Source: Ihuprevotella massiliensis (lineage in GTDB: Bacteria; Bacteroidota; Bacteroidia; Bacteroidales; Bacteroidaceae). From it: a DNA stretch of 64,000 bases. Positions 18,209 through 27,512 of the stretch are shown in pieces. The notes beneath the pieces were generated by a model that was not told where the DNA came from, did not search any database, and saw only the letters and a program-made list of their open reading frames with translations. Both the position numbers and the translations under genes were made by a program. The stretch is from NCBI GenBank assembly GCA_900095835.1, contig LT608321.1, positions 2,106,127-2,170,126 on the forward strand. Reading direction: 5' to 3'. The stretch's first letter is position 1. Every line of letters starts with the position of its first letter.

Positions 18209-19705
18209 ATGGCTCTCCAAATTTACAACACTCTTTCTCGCACCAAAGAAGTCTTCAAACCCATTCACGAAGGCCGCGTAGGCATGTATGTGTGTGGTCC
18301 CACCGTCTATGGCGATGCCCACCTCGGACACGCGCGCCCTGCCATCACCTTCGACCTCCTCTTCCGTTACTTCAAACACCTGGGATATGCCGTGCGCTAT
18401 GTCCGCAACATCACCGATGTGGGCCATTTAGAGCACGATGCTGACGAGGGTGAGGACAAGATTGCGAAGAAAGCTCGATTGGATCAACTCGAACCCATGG
18501 AGGTAGCGCAGTATTATACCAATCGTTTTAATGCGGCAATGGTACAACTCAATGTGCTTCCTCCCTCCATCGAACCTCATGCCACGGGACACATCATCGA
18601 ACAAATCGAACTGGTGAAGCAAATTCTCGCAGCAGGTTATGCCTACGAAAGCAATGGTTCGGTGTATTTCGACGTGGTGAAGTACAACGAAGACTATAAA
18701 TATGGTATTCTTTCGGGACGTAACCTCGAGGAAGTGCGTGATGCTAGCCGCGAACTCGATGGTGTGGGCGAAAAACGCCATCAAGTGGACTTTGCCCTTT
18801 GGAAGAAAGCCAGCCCAGCTCATATCATGCGCTGGCCCTCTCCGTGGGGCGATGGATTCCCTGGTTGGCACTGTGAGTGCACAGCCATGGGCCGCAAATA
18901 TCTTGGCGAGGAATTCGACATTCATGGCGGTGGTATGGACTTGATGTTCCCACACCATGAGTGCGAAATCGCACAATCGCAAGCCTCACAAGGACATGCC
19001 ATGGTGCACTACTGGATGCACAACAACATGATTACTATTGCCGGTAAGAAAATGGGCAAGAGCTACAACAATTTTATCACCCTCGATGAGTTCTTCTCGG
19101 GCAATCATGAATTGCTCTCCCAGCCTTTCTCACCGATGACCATCCGTTTCTTCATCCTTCAGGCACACTATCGCTCCACACTCGACTTTAGCAACGATGC
19201 TCTCATAGCTTCGCAAAAGGGACTCGAGCGTTTGATGGATGCCCTCCGTGCGCTCGATCGCATCACTCCCGTGGCAGAAGGCGAAACGCCTAAGGGCGAA
19301 GTGGTGACTGCGGAGTGGGTGGCAGATTTGCGCCAGCGTTGCTATGATGCGATGGACGATGATTTGAACAGTCCCATCGTTATCTCCTATCTCTTCGAGG
19401 CTTGCCGCACCATCAACTCATTGGCTGACGGAAAAATGGCGATTGCTGCCGAAACCCTTGCGGCACTCCGCGAGGTGTTCCACACGTTCTGCTTCGACAT
19501 CCTCGGTCTCACCGCTGAAGAAGGCGGAAATGCTGCGCGTGAGGCCGCTTTCTCTTCTGCCATCGACCTACTTCTTGAGGTGCGCGCTAAGGCAAAAGCC
19601 AACAAAGACTGGGCAACGAGCGACCAAATTCGCGACCAACTCGCTGCTCTCGGCTTTGCTGTGAAGGACACCAAGGACGGTGCCACCTGGAAACTCGAAC
19701 GATAA
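18209..19705 (+). CDS. cysS: cysteinyl-tRNA synthetase
   Basis: 498 aa class I aminoacyl-tRNA synthetase charging tRNA-Cys. The HIGH motif appears as HLGHA (38-42) and the KMSKS loop as KMGKS (281-285). Zinc ligands are Cys29, Cys224, His249 and Glu253, matching the E. coli pattern. Length is normal. The ATG at 18209 gives the canonical start [11 protein letters not shown]. It is followed by a terminator-like hairpin, so it is probably a single-gene unit between sialidase and ribD. Confidence 0.97.
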   Translation: MALQIYNTLSRTKEVFKPIHEGRVGMYVCGPTVYGDAHLGHARPAITFDLLFRYFKHLGYAVRYVRNITDVGHLEHDADEGEDKIAKKARLDQLEPMEVAQYYTNRFNAAMVQLNVLPPSIEPHATGHIIEQIELVKQILAAGYAYESNGSVYFDVVKYNEDYKYGILSGRNLEEVRDASRELDGVGEKRHQVDFALWKKASPAHIMRWPSPWGDGFPGWHCECTAMGRKYLGEEFDIHGGGMDLMFPHHECEIAQSQASQGHAMVHYWMHNNMITIAGKKMGKSYNNFITLDEFFSGNHELLSQPFSPMTIRFFILQAHYRSTLDFSNDALIASQKGLERLMDALRALDRITPVAEGETPKGEVVTAEWVADLRQRCYDAMDDDLNSPIVISYLFEACRTINSLADGKMAIAAETLAALREVFHTFCFDILGLTAEEGGNAAREAAFSSAIDLLLEVRAKAKANKDWATSDQIRDQLAALGFAVKDTKDGATWKLER

Positions 19706-19721
19706 TCCACATTCTTACTCT

Positions 19722-19757
19722 GGAGCACTCCGACTTCTTGGGGTGCTCTGAGTTTTC
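19722..19757 (+). terminator. terminator after cysS
   Basis: Stem GAGCACTCC/GGGGTGCTC (one G-T pair) with an 8-base loop, followed by TGAGTTTTCCC. Confidence 0.7.
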
Positions 19758-19792
19758 CCAACCCCTTGAGGTGGCATAACCCCCAGAACATC

Positions 19793-20971
19793 ATGTCAGA
19801 TTTCCCACATACTTCGCCCTCAAACGGAATTTCTTCCCATTCACACGGAGGTCCCTCCCCTGCACACGGAGATGCTCGCGCGGGTAATGGAGAGACTCGT
19901 GTTGTAAGCGGACTTTCCAGCGATGCAAATGGACTTTCCAGCGCCACGCAGGCAGAAGACGAGCGTTGGATGCGACGTTGTCTCCAACTTGCCCGGCAAG
20001 GCGAACTCACTGCTGCGCCAAATCCCATGGTGGGTGCTGTGATTGTGCATGGATCGGGCGCAGATGCCCGCATACTTGGCGAAGGTTACCACGTGCGTCC
20101 TGGCGAAGGTCATGCCGAAGTCCATGCGTTTCGCTCCGTGCGTCCCGAAGATCGTCCCCTCCTCTCCGAGAGCACCATCTATGTCAGCCTAGAGCCCTGC
20201 GCACACTATGGACGCACTCCACCGTGCTCCGCCCTGATTATCCAAAATCGTGTGAAGCGTTGCGTCATCGGTTCGGAAGATCCCTTCCGCAAAGTCCGTG
20301 GTCGTGGCATCATCATGCTACAAGAAGCGGGAGTTGACGTAACGGTGGGCGTGCTGCGCGAGGAGTGCATCTATCTTAATCGCAAATTCTTCTGCCAAAA
20401 CGTGCTGCGCCGTCCCTTTATCACCCTCAAATGGGCTGCCACCTCCGATGGATTTATCGACCGCTCGCGGAGTCTGGACGAAAATGGCGAAGTGTCCGCA
20501 GCACCGCTCCGACTTTCTTCCCCCTCGTCCCTATTGCGCGTGCATCACTTCAGAGCCACGCACCAAGCCATCTTAGTGGGGCGCAAGACTTTCCAACTTG
20601 ATGCCCCAAAACTCAATGTTCGCTGCTGGCCAGGCGCATCGCCGCTCCGCTGTGTCCTAGGTGGTGTGGACGAACGTGCGCTTTCTGCCGGATTTCAAGC
20701 CTATGCCGATATTGACTCCTTGTTAGAAGGCTTGCGTCGCGATGGAGTGCAGTCGCTCTTTGTCGAAGGGGGACAAGCCACCCTCCAAAGTTTCATAGAG
20801 CGCGACCTGTGGGATGAGGCGTGGGAAGAGATTTCTCCGCAGCGCATAGGCGAAGGTGTGCCTGCTCCCACGATGCCACGCGCTTTCACTCCCCAAGTGG
20901 AGGAGCACTTCGGTCGTACCTATCGTCACTGGCTCAGCCCTGTTTTGGCGAAAAACTATGTGGATTTCTAG
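19793..20971 (+). CDS. ribD: bifunctional riboflavin biosynthesis protein RibD
   Basis: 392 aa deaminase/reductase in riboflavin synthesis. The deaminase zinc site is His107-Ala-Glu109 with Cys136 and Cys145 (PCAHYGRTPPC); the reductase half follows from about 205 (FITLKWAATSDGFID). The first 54 residues are not homologous to RibD: they are a low-complexity tail with a 7-residue period (glycine at every seventh place) encoded by a 21-bp DNA array at 19814-19939. The ATG at 19793 is the only ATG before the domain, apart from Met60 inside it, so the tail seems to be translated. The C-terminal half is somewhat short but keeps the FVEGG motif. Confidence 0.93.
   Translation: MSDFPHTSPSNGISSHSHGGPSPAHGDARAGNGETRVVSGLSSDANGLSSATQAEDERWMRRCLQLARQGELTAAPNPMVGAVIVHGSGADARILGEGYHVRPGEGHAEVHAFRSVRPEDRPLLSESTIYVSLEPCAHYGRTPPCSALIIQNRVKRCVIGSEDPFRKVRGRGIIMLQEAGVDVTVGVLREECIYLNRKFFCQNVLRRPFITLKWAATSDGFIDRSRSLDENGEVSAAPLRLSSPSSLLRVHHFRATHQAILVGRKTFQLDAPKLNVRCWPGASPLRCVLGGVDERALSAGFQAYADIDSLLEGLRRDGVQSLFVEGGQATLQSFIERDLWDEAWEEISPQRIGEGVPAPTMPRAFTPQVEEHFGRTYRHWLSPVLAKNYVDF
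19814..19939. repeat. 21-bp degenerate array inside ribD (6 units)
   Basis: The anchor CGGA/TGGA lies at 19825, 19846, 19867, 19888, 19909 and 19930, always 21 bases apart. In the ribD frame this gives NG, HG, HG, NG, SG, NG at a 7-residue period. It is the same kind of array that elsewhere fills intergenic gaps. Confidence 0.85.
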
Positions 20972-21133
20972 CCCCTCCCCATTGATTCTAGCCTTTCTCT
21001 CTGACGATTGCTCGTCAATCTCCGTACGTTGCCAGTACATTTCCTAGCCATCCTGTTGGCAACTCCTCTATTTGATAGCCACCATCAGCATTTACTCCTC
21101 TACCTCTCAAGCCTTTTTTCTTACACATCCAAT

Positions 21134-22219
21134 ATGTCACATCTTACTTTCCGTATTTCACGCATCGCTGCTCCGTTGTTTGCGTGTGTCTTAGGTCTAT
21201 TTGCCCTTGCTTCTTGCGGCAACATGAGCGAGAAAGAGCTACAAACCACCTGCGCTTCGGGCGTGGTGATGGTGCAAAATCGCTCGTACTACGAAATCCG
21301 TATCCCAGGTATGGAGTCGCTCTACTTCACTTCCTTCGATTCCAACGATGATATAGAAGATCTCACCGAAGATTTGGACGATATCAAACCATCAGAAGGC
21401 TATGGCACAGGTTTCTTTGTGAGCAAAGATGGTAAAATCGTGACCAACAATCACGTGGTGAGTGGAGAAAACAAGAAAGAAGCCGTGAGCGAAGCCTTGA
21501 ATCAGCGCATCTCTTACATATTGTCGAGCTATATTCAAAGCTATCAAGAGGTGTGTGAGTCGGAAGAGTCTGCTGAAAATGAACTAGAATATTTCGATGG
21601 CGACGACACGGAACTCATGGAACTCCAAGAGCGCTTGGACGACTTGCGCCTACAAAAAGAAATACTAGAGAAGAATGTGCGACGACTCGTCAATATCAAT
21701 CTCAAGAGTCTCCGACTGGTCTACCACAACGAAGTGGGTATCGTGCAAAATCATACCATGTCTCCGGGCAAGAACTCCTTCCAGCCTTGCACCATCCTCC
21801 GCACGGATGCTGAGCACGACCTCGCAGTGATTCAGCTCAAAAGCCAGATGACACCTGCCAACTGCTACATCTTCACCATTCCAACCAAAGATCCACTCAT
21901 CGAATATACCTTCGCAGAACGCATCTCTCAGAAGTTGGGCAACGACAAAAACGAGCAACTCTTCATGCTCAGCTACAATCTCGGTCCACAACTCGCAGTG
22001 ACGAAAGAAGGCATCCAAGCGCAGTTCAATAAAGGCTATGTGAGCCAGACGTCTTCCGAAAAGATTCTCTACAGCATTCCCACGTTGCCTGGCTCAAGTG
22101 GCTCGCCCGTCTTCAACGCTAAGGGAGAACTGGTGGCAATCAACTTCGCCGGCATCAGCGGCACGCAGAGTTTCAACTACGGTGTCCCAGTGCGCTACCT
22201 CCGCAAACTGATGTGGTAA
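21134..22219 (+). CDS. lipoprotein trypsin-like serine protease
   Basis: 361 aa. A lipobox (LASC, Cys28) follows the signal sequence, so it is probably anchored in a membrane on the periplasmic or outer face. The chymotrypsin-fold catalytic triad is His107 (TNNHVV), Asp229 (EHDLAV) and Ser324 (GSSGSP). A helical, acidic insertion of about 100 residues (roughly 112-215) between the His and Asp motifs is predicted to form a coiled coil and is unusual for S1C/DegP proteins. No PDZ domain is present. The ATG at 21134 starts the lipoprotein signal. Substrate unknown; stands alone downstream of ribD. Confidence 0.85.
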   Translation: MSHLTFRISRIAAPLFACVLGLFALASCGNMSEKELQTTCASGVVMVQNRSYYEIRIPGMESLYFTSFDSNDDIEDLTEDLDDIKPSEGYGTGFFVSKDGKIVTNNHVVSGENKKEAVSEALNQRISYILSSYIQSYQEVCESEESAENELEYFDGDDTELMELQERLDDLRLQKEILEKNVRRLVNINLKSLRLVYHNEVGIVQNHTMSPGKNSFQPCTILRTDAEHDLAVIQLKSQMTPANCYIFTIPTKDPLIEYTFAERISQKLGNDKNEQLFMLSYNLGPQLAVTKEGIQAQFNKGYVSQTSSEKILYSIPTLPGSSGSPVFNAKGELVAINFAGISGTQSFNYGVPVRYLRKLMW

Positions 22220-22293
22220 AGGGGAAATAAGGACCTTTTTACTTGACTTTTGCACAAGTTTTTAGCATAGTCCCCACTTTCCTGCCAAAAGAT

Positions 22294-22324
22294 TTGGTCA
22301 AGTCAGAAAAAGTCATTAACTTTG
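22294..22324 (+). promoter_or_regulatory. promoter of tRNA-Lys
   Basis: TTG at 22294-22296, 20 bases, TAACTTTG at 22317-22324. Predicted start near 22331, giving a leader of about 75 bases before the tRNA. Confidence 0.7.
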
Positions 22325-22405
22325 CACTCGCAAACAGCAAGGAAGTGTTGAGAAGTCTCACAAGAGATGGAAACAACCTAAAGATTTCCGAGCAAAGTTT
22401 GCCGG

Positions 22406-22481
22406 GATCCGCTAGCTCAGCTGGTAGAGCAATACACTTTTAATGTATGGGTCTTGGGTTCGAGTCCCAAGCGGATCACCA
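22406..22481 (+). tRNA. tRNA-Lys (anticodon TTT)
   Basis: Acceptor GATCCGC/GCGGATC, D-arm GCTC...GAGC, anticodon stem ATACA/TGTAT with loop CTTTTAA (anticodon TTT at 22439-22441), T-arm TTGGG-TTCGAGT-CCCAA, discriminator A and encoded CCA. Confidence 0.96.
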
Positions 22482-22506
22482 CTTAATCCGAATGATTAAG
22501 AAAGCG

Positions 22507-22540
22507 ATGGAGAAGTTCAGAAGAACTTCTCCATTTTTTT
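22507..22540 (+). terminator. terminator after tRNA-Lys
   Basis: Perfect 12-bp stem ATGGAGAAGTTC/GAACTTCTCCAT with loop AGAA, followed by seven T. Confidence 0.9.
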
Positions 22541-22618
22541 GTGCCCACACCTCCCAAAGCCCTTCTGCGAAGCCTCACAAAATCACAACTACCTCCCCTA
22601 TATTTCGTGAAAAATCCG

Positions 22619-22626
22619 TACCTTTG
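22619..22626 (+). promoter_or_regulatory. -7 box upstream of the small membrane-protein gene
   Basis: TACCTTTG followed by CACC, about 105 bases before the ATG at 22732. No TTG is seen at the expected distance. Confidence 0.4.
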
Positions 22627-22731
22627 CACCGGAATTCAGCCAATTCCTTAAAAAATAGGGCTTTATTTATTTAGAGACAACCAAGCAAAATATAGTTTTC
22701 TCCCAGACAAACTTATAAAATTCCTCATTTT

Positions 22732-23016
22732 ATGACCCTACTTGAAGGTTTAAAAATCCACAACCATGAGGCAGCACCCTATGTGATTTTGGGGGTTATC
22801 CTCTTCACCCTCCTACTTTATTGCCTCCCCATGGTCTATCGCTTCTTCCTAAGCCAGAAGAACCACACCTCTATGAAGCCCGGAACACCCGCAGAGTCCA
22901 ACATGGTGGACCACGATCGCGCTTTTGTGGCCGATGCCAAGCCTGGAAAGTCTCCAGAGTCCAACATGAAAGACCACGATTGCGCTTTCTTAGGCGAAAA
23001 CAAGCCCGAAGCCTAA
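22732..23016 (+). CDS. small membrane protein with duplicated PxESNMxDHDxAF motif
   Basis: 94 aa; family not recognised. One strongly hydrophobic helix (about 16-42) is followed by a hydrophilic tail carrying the motif ESNM-DHD-AF twice, about 21 residues apart; at DNA level the duplication is 63 bp (GAGTCCAACATG at 22894 and 22957). Topology is probably a short outside segment, one helix and a soluble tail. It precedes the ThrE-like pair on the same strand by 134 bases. Function unknown. Confidence 0.65.
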   Translation: MTLLEGLKIHNHEAAPYVILGVILFTLLLYCLPMVYRFFLSQKNHTSMKPGTPAESNMVDHDRAFVADAKPGKSPESNMKDHDCAFLGENKPEA

Positions 23017-23149
23017 GCCGAGCTCTCACAACCCCCTCCCCGCTTTCTTCCACCTCGTCACACCCTGCACGCCCTTTTGCAGTGGGAAGTTCCCGACATC
23101 GAGAGATGCCGAGGCGAGGTGTTCTTATGCTAATTCAACTTCATCCTCA

Positions 23150-23992
23150 ATGAATCCGAATGTTACTGTAGACACAGCCGTGATCACAGACCACGAAGTG
23201 CACAATCAGCTCAAAAACATCGCCAAATTCTTCTGCGACTACGCAAGCACGCTCCTTTCTAGCGGAGCCACCACCATGCGCATCCAGCGCAAAGTCAAGC
23301 AAATGGCAGAAGCATGGGACGTAGAAGCCATCTTCACCATTATGCCTGCCAACGTGCTCTTCACCCTTTGGGACAAAGATGGAGAACACTCCTACACCTG
23401 CATCTCCCCCCTCGCACACGCCGGCATCAACTTCGACACCATCACCCGATTGAGCCGTCTTTCCGACCAAGTCTTCACAGAAGATGTCACCCTCGCTGAG
23501 GCAAATGAGCAATTACAAGAGATTAAAAAGATACCCCGTCTCAACAATTGGATCGTACTCCTCCTTGCTGCTGCTGCCAATGCCGCTTTCTGCCGCTTAT
23601 TTAAGGGCGATTGGCCCGCTATTGGCATTGTGTTTTTCGCAACCCTCTGTGGTTTCTTTGTCAAACAGCGTCTGCAGAGCTGGAAAATCGACTATCGCGC
23701 CGTCACTGTCGTAGCGGGTGTCGTGGCAGCCGTTGTTTCCTGCGTGGGACTCGTAGATTTCTCCCACTATGGGCTTGAAAACTTCACCCTCACCACCACA
23801 CCTGTCATTGCCCTCGGCACAAGTGTGCTCTTCCTCGTGCCAGGTGTGCCCTTCTGCAACTTTGTCAATGACCTCATCTATGGTCACTATCTCTCAGCAT
23901 GGAGCCGTTTTGTGCACGCCATGATGATCACCGTGAGCCTTTCTTTGGGATTGGTCATCGCGTTGCTCCTTTTCGACATCAGAATGATTTAA
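23150..23992 (+). CDS. ThrE-like threonine/serine exporter, large subunit
   Basis: 280 aa inner-membrane protein matching the first half of ThrE (PF06738-type). The soluble N-terminal part contains the GATTMRIQRKVKQMAEAW region, then five or so helices with FLVPGVPFCNFVNDLIYGHYLSAWSR. In Corynebacterium a single ThrE exports threonine and serine; in many bacteria it is split into two genes, as here. The second half follows after 135 bases. Substrate here is inferred. Confidence 0.88.
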   Translation: MNPNVTVDTAVITDHEVHNQLKNIAKFFCDYASTLLSSGATTMRIQRKVKQMAEAWDVEAIFTIMPANVLFTLWDKDGEHSYTCISPLAHAGINFDTITRLSRLSDQVFTEDVTLAEANEQLQEIKKIPRLNNWIVLLLAAAANAAFCRLFKGDWPAIGIVFFATLCGFFVKQRLQSWKIDYRAVTVVAGVVAAVVSCVGLVDFSHYGLENFTLTTTPVIALGTSVLFLVPGVPFCNFVNDLIYGHYLSAWSRFVHAMMITVSLSLGLVIALLLFDIRMI

Positions 23993-24127
23993 CCTTTGCT
24001 CGTGGAGCGTGGCAAGCGGTTGGAGAGCATCGACTCATCTGCTATTGACTCCTTCCGCTGTGCCCTCTCATCAAGGAGTTATCCCCTCCGCTTAGCACAT
24101 TCATTCACGAAAATATCCTATCCTCTT

Positions 24128-24667
24128 ATGGTCAATTTCTTAGAACTCACCTACGATATCGTCAACGACGGTGTTTTTGCCGCAATCGCTTGCATCGGTT
24201 TCGCAAGCATCAGCAATCCCACGCGTTCCACCTTTTGGGGCTGTGCGCTTTTGGCTGCACTGGGTCACATCACTCGCTTTCTCCTCATGGACTTTGCCGA
24301 CTGGCACATCGCCATGGCAGCCGGAGTGGCAGGACTCGTCATCGGTTGTGTGTCGATTCCCCTCTCCACTAAAATCAAGTCGCCCGCCGAAACCTTGTCG
24401 TTTCCTGCGTTGCTCCCCATGGTACCCGGTAAATTTGCCTATGGTAGCATCCAGTCGCTCGTAGAATTGCTTGCCCACAAGCACGATGATCCTTTGTTCG
24501 ACAAGTATTTTGCGCTTTTCAACTACAACTGGATCACCTGCACCCTCACCATTATGGCTATGGTTATCGGTGTGACCATTCCTCTCTTTGCCTTTAGAAA
24601 TCACGGTAGAGTCCTTTTGCGTCAGATGCGCAATCAGTTGCTCCTCCGTCGTTCTTCGGCAAAATAA
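24128..24667 (+). CDS. ThrE-like threonine/serine exporter, small subunit
   Basis: 179 aa, matching the second half of ThrE (PF12821-type), with about four to five helices and the MVPGKFAYGSIQSLVELL segment that mirrors the large subunit's PGVPF region. The ATG at 24128 is chosen because the frame upstream of it is not hydrophobic or conserved. It forms a pair with the upstream gene. Confidence 0.87.
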   Translation: MVNFLELTYDIVNDGVFAAIACIGFASISNPTRSTFWGCALLAALGHITRFLLMDFADWHIAMAAGVAGLVIGCVSIPLSTKIKSPAETLSFPALLPMVPGKFAYGSIQSLVELLAHKHDDPLFDKYFALFNYNWITCTLTIMAMVIGVTIPLFAFRNHGRVLLRQMRNQLLLRRSSAK

Positions 24668-24867
24668 TTCCTTTCTCGCAAGGACGCCCCCTGCCCATCG
24701 CTGGCGCTTCCCTCTCTTCGGGGGACAATGCCCCTATGGTGCACGCCATATCCTTCAGCCTCCTTGCTTCGTGCCTTCAGCGCATCGTGTTCTTCCCCAG
24801 ATAGCGATGCGCTGTTTTTGTAGTCCTTGACCAGAAGAAGCGGGGAAATTGGGGGATGTTTTTCCGC

Positions 24868-24992
24868 CAAAGTCCGAGATGATTTCAAAAAGCTCCGACG
24901 TTTCAGAAATTTTCTCCGACATTTTTCAGAAAATCTCCCACGTTTTTGGAAAAAACTCCCACGTTTTTTGGAAAAACTCCGACGTTTTTTTT
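24868..24992. repeat. 21-bp AAAACGTSGGAG family array, locus C
   Basis: About six units, minus orientation (TCTCCCACGTTTTTGGAAAAA type). It occupies the middle of the 477-base gap between the ThrE-like genes and rmlD; the rest of the gap (24668-24867) holds nothing I recognise. Confidence 0.85.
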
Positions 24993-25074
24993 GAGCGCTC
25001 CGCAGAAAACTCGTTGCGCTCCCTTGTTTCTCGAAAGTTCTCAGCATCATCCAGTGTGAAACACGGGGGCTTGC

Positions 25075-25105
25075 TTGTCTGTTTCCTTGGAAATCGCTAA
25101 CTTTG
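25075..25105 (+). promoter_or_regulatory. promoter of rmlD-rmlB
   Basis: TTG at 25075-25077, 20 bases, TAACTTTG at 25098-25105. Predicted start near 25112, leader about 33 bases. Confidence 0.7.
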
Positions 25106-25144
25106 CTCGTGAAGGTCAACTTCTCAAGACTATTTATATTTGCA

Positions 25145-26035
25145 ATGAATCTACTCATCACGGGAGCAATGGGACAATTGGGGTATGAACTTCAAGTCCT
25201 GGCTCCACAATATCCGCAGCATCATTTCGTTTTTACTGATATACAAGCCGGGAATGTCGAAGGCACCAACATCTATGCACTTGACATCACCGACAAAGCG
25301 GCCTTGGCGCAGATGGTGGCGCAGCACAACATCGAAGTAATCATCAACTGTGCTGCCTTCACCAACGTTGATGCCGCCGAAACTCAAGAGGAACTGGCAG
25401 ACCTGCTCAACCACAAGGCTGTGGACAATATGGCACAAATCGCTCAACAAACTGGGGCGTGGTTGCTTCACATTTCCACGGACTATGTGTTTGGTGCTGA
25501 GCCCTACAACACTCCGTGCCGAGAAGACCAAACGGGCACGCCAACTGGCATCTATGGCCGCACAAAACTTCAGGGCGAACAAGCCATTGTGGCGTCGGGC
25601 TGTCAGCACATCATTGTGCGCACCGCTTGGTTGTATAGCATCCACGGCAAGAATTTCCCCAAAACCATCTTTAGTTTGCTCGACACGCGTCCAGAGATTA
25701 AGGTGGTGTTCGACCAAGTAGGCACTCCCACGGCAGCAAAAGATTTGGCGGCTGCGCTGATGCACATCATCGACAAAGGCGGACTTCAACCTGAAAATGC
25801 AGGAGTTTATCACTATTCCAACGAAGGCGCTTGTTCGTGGTACGACTTCGCCATGGCGCTCCGTCGCCTGCGTCCCGAGAGCACCTGCAAGGTATTACCA
25901 TGTCACTCCGACGAATTCCCCTCACCGGTGAAACGTCCTGCCTACAGCGTGCTGGATAAATCGAAAATCAAAGCGACTTTCGGGCTCGAAATTCCTCATT
26001 GGCTCGACAGTCTTCACGAAGTTTTTGGAGCGTAG
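25145..26035 (+). CDS. rfbD: dTDP-4-dehydrorhamnose reductase
   Basis: 296 aa SDR enzyme (RmlD) for the last step of dTDP-L-rhamnose synthesis. The cofactor motif GAMGQLG (7-13), the NCAAFTNVDAAE segment, STDYVF and the catalytic YGRTK are present. The ATG at 25145 fits the promoter and the normal MNLLITGAMGQLG start. rmlB follows after 41 bases, so the two form an operon. The remaining pathway genes rmlC and rmlA are 35 kb away on the other strand. Confidence 0.96.
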   Translation: MNLLITGAMGQLGYELQVLAPQYPQHHFVFTDIQAGNVEGTNIYALDITDKAALAQMVAQHNIEVIINCAAFTNVDAAETQEELADLLNHKAVDNMAQIAQQTGAWLLHISTDYVFGAEPYNTPCREDQTGTPTGIYGRTKLQGEQAIVASGCQHIIVRTAWLYSIHGKNFPKTIFSLLDTRPEIKVVFDQVGTPTAAKDLAAALMHIIDKGGLQPENAGVYHYSNEGACSWYDFAMALRRLRPESTCKVLPCHSDEFPSPVKRPAYSVLDKSKIKATFGLEIPHWLDSLHEVFGA

Positions 26036-26076
26036 TGCCTCCTCTTTACCCCAATCTCTTAAAGTATCTTCCCACT

Positions 26077-27168
26077 ATGCCTAATATCTTGATTACTGGC
26101 GGCGCTGGTTTCATCGGAAACCACGTAGTTCGTCTTTTTGTCAACAAATATCCCGAGGCAAAAATCGTATGTCTCGATCTCCTCACCTATGCCGGTAATT
26201 TGGCAAACCTCAAAGATGTGGAGGAAGCTCCGAATTATGTTTTTGAGAAAACCGACATTTGCGATTTCCCCACCGTGCGCGCGCTCTTGGAGCGTCACCA
26301 CATCACTGGCATCATCCACTTGGCAGCAGAGAGTCACGTGGATCGTTCCATCAAAGATCCCCTCGGTTTTGCACGCACTAACGTGATGGGCACGCTCTCT
26401 TTGCTCCAAGCTGCGCGCGACTATTGGGAAAGTTTGCCCGAAGGCTACGAAGGGAAGCGTTTCTACCACATCTCCACCGATGAAGTGTATGGCGCGCTCG
26501 ACATCACAAAGCCTGATGGCGCTGCACCTTATGGCGAAGATTTCTTTGTGGAAACAACTCCCTACAACCCACACTCCCCTTATTCAGCATCGAAGGCATC
26601 GAGCGATCACTTCGTCCGCGCCTTCCACGACACCTATGGTATGCCAACTTTGGTGACGAATTGTTCCAACAACTACGGCCCCAATCAGTTTCCCGAGAAG
26701 TTGATTCCCTTGATGATCAACAACATTCGCCATCGTCGTCCCCTGCCCGTCTATGGAAAAGGCGAAAATGTGCGCGATTGGCTCTATGTCATCGACCACG
26801 CACGTGCCATAGATTTGATTTTCCACAAAGGAGAAATCAATGAAACGTACAACATCGGTGGTTTCAATGAGTGGAAAAACATCGACATCGTTCGCCTTGT
26901 GGTGCGCACGGTGGACCGTCTGCTCGGACGTGCTGAAGGAGAAGACCTTGATCTCATCACCTATGTCACCGACCGCGCGGGTCACGATTTGCGCTATGCC
27001 ATCGACTCGACGAAGTTGAAAGAAGAACTTGGTTGGGAACCTTCGCTCCAGTTTGAAGAAGGCATCGAAAAGACCGTGCGTTGGTATCTCGACAACGAGG
27101 AATGGATGGACAACATCACCTCGGGCGAATACGAAAAGTACTACGAACAGATGTATGCTCAGCGATAG
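26077..27168 (+). CDS. rfbB: dTDP-glucose 4,6-dehydratase
   Basis: 363 aa extended SDR enzyme (RmlB) converting dTDP-glucose to dTDP-4-keto-6-deoxyglucose. It shows GGAGFIG (8-14), the catalytic STDEVYG (Thr-Asp-Glu) and YSASK. The ATG at 26077 gives MPNILITGGAGFIG. Second gene of the rmlDB operon. A MITE-like element begins 64 bases after the stop. Confidence 0.97.
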   Translation: MPNILITGGAGFIGNHVVRLFVNKYPEAKIVCLDLLTYAGNLANLKDVEEAPNYVFEKTDICDFPTVRALLERHHITGIIHLAAESHVDRSIKDPLGFARTNVMGTLSLLQAARDYWESLPEGYEGKRFYHISTDEVYGALDITKPDGAAPYGEDFFVETTPYNPHSPYSASKASSDHFVRAFHDTYGMPTLVTNCSNNYGPNQFPEKLIPLMINNIRHRRPLPVYGKGENVRDWLYVIDHARAIDLIFHKGEINETYNIGGFNEWKNIDIVRLVVRTVDRLLGRAEGEDLDLITYVTDRAGHDLRYAIDSTKLKEELGWEPSLQFEEGIEKTVRWYLDNEEWMDNITSGEYEKYYEQMYAQR

Positions 27169-27231
27169 GGAAGGCTGATATTGTTACTTTCGGAAGTAGC
27201 TACTCCTTTTGTTTTAGAGTTGGCTATGATT

Positions 27232-27437
27232 TTATAAACCCAAATCGGTCATTAGATCCTGAACAGATTGCATTAGATTGTTGAGCAGATTGTTTAACCG
27301 TGAGTTCGAAGGCGTAGCGGGCTACGGCGAGAGCGAACGAGCAACAAGATGCCAATAAGAAAATGAAAGATGACTGGAAGTTATCTTTTCAATTACGCGT
27401 CGTACCATAACGGTCTAATGACCGATTGGGGATAAAA
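27232..27437 (+). mobile_element. MITE-like element, copy M1 (about 206 bp)
   Basis: Inverted ends: AAACCCAAATCGGTCATTAG at the left and CTAATGACCGATTGGGG at the right. The interior holds a perfect short palindrome (CGTAGC-GG-GCTACG) and the segment AAGAAAATGAAAGATGACTG shared with the other copies. It has no transposase. Two further long copies lie at 27927 and 42622, with fragments at 8183, 16085, 49037 and 53106. It is AT-richer than its neighbours. Confidence 0.75.
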
Positions 27438-27460
27438 ATACATACTTCTAGAAAAGTGAA

Positions 27461-27496
27461 GAGACCGTGGCAAAATGGATGTTTTGCCACGGTCTC
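27461..27496 (-). terminator. terminator of the AT-rich lipoprotein gene
   Basis: Perfect 15-bp stem GAGACCGTGGCAAAA/TTTTGCCACGGTCTC with a 6-base loop, 17 bases beyond the stop codon at 27513. The T tract is weak. Confidence 0.65.
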
Positions 27497-27512
27497 GTTG
27501 TATATGTAAGCT

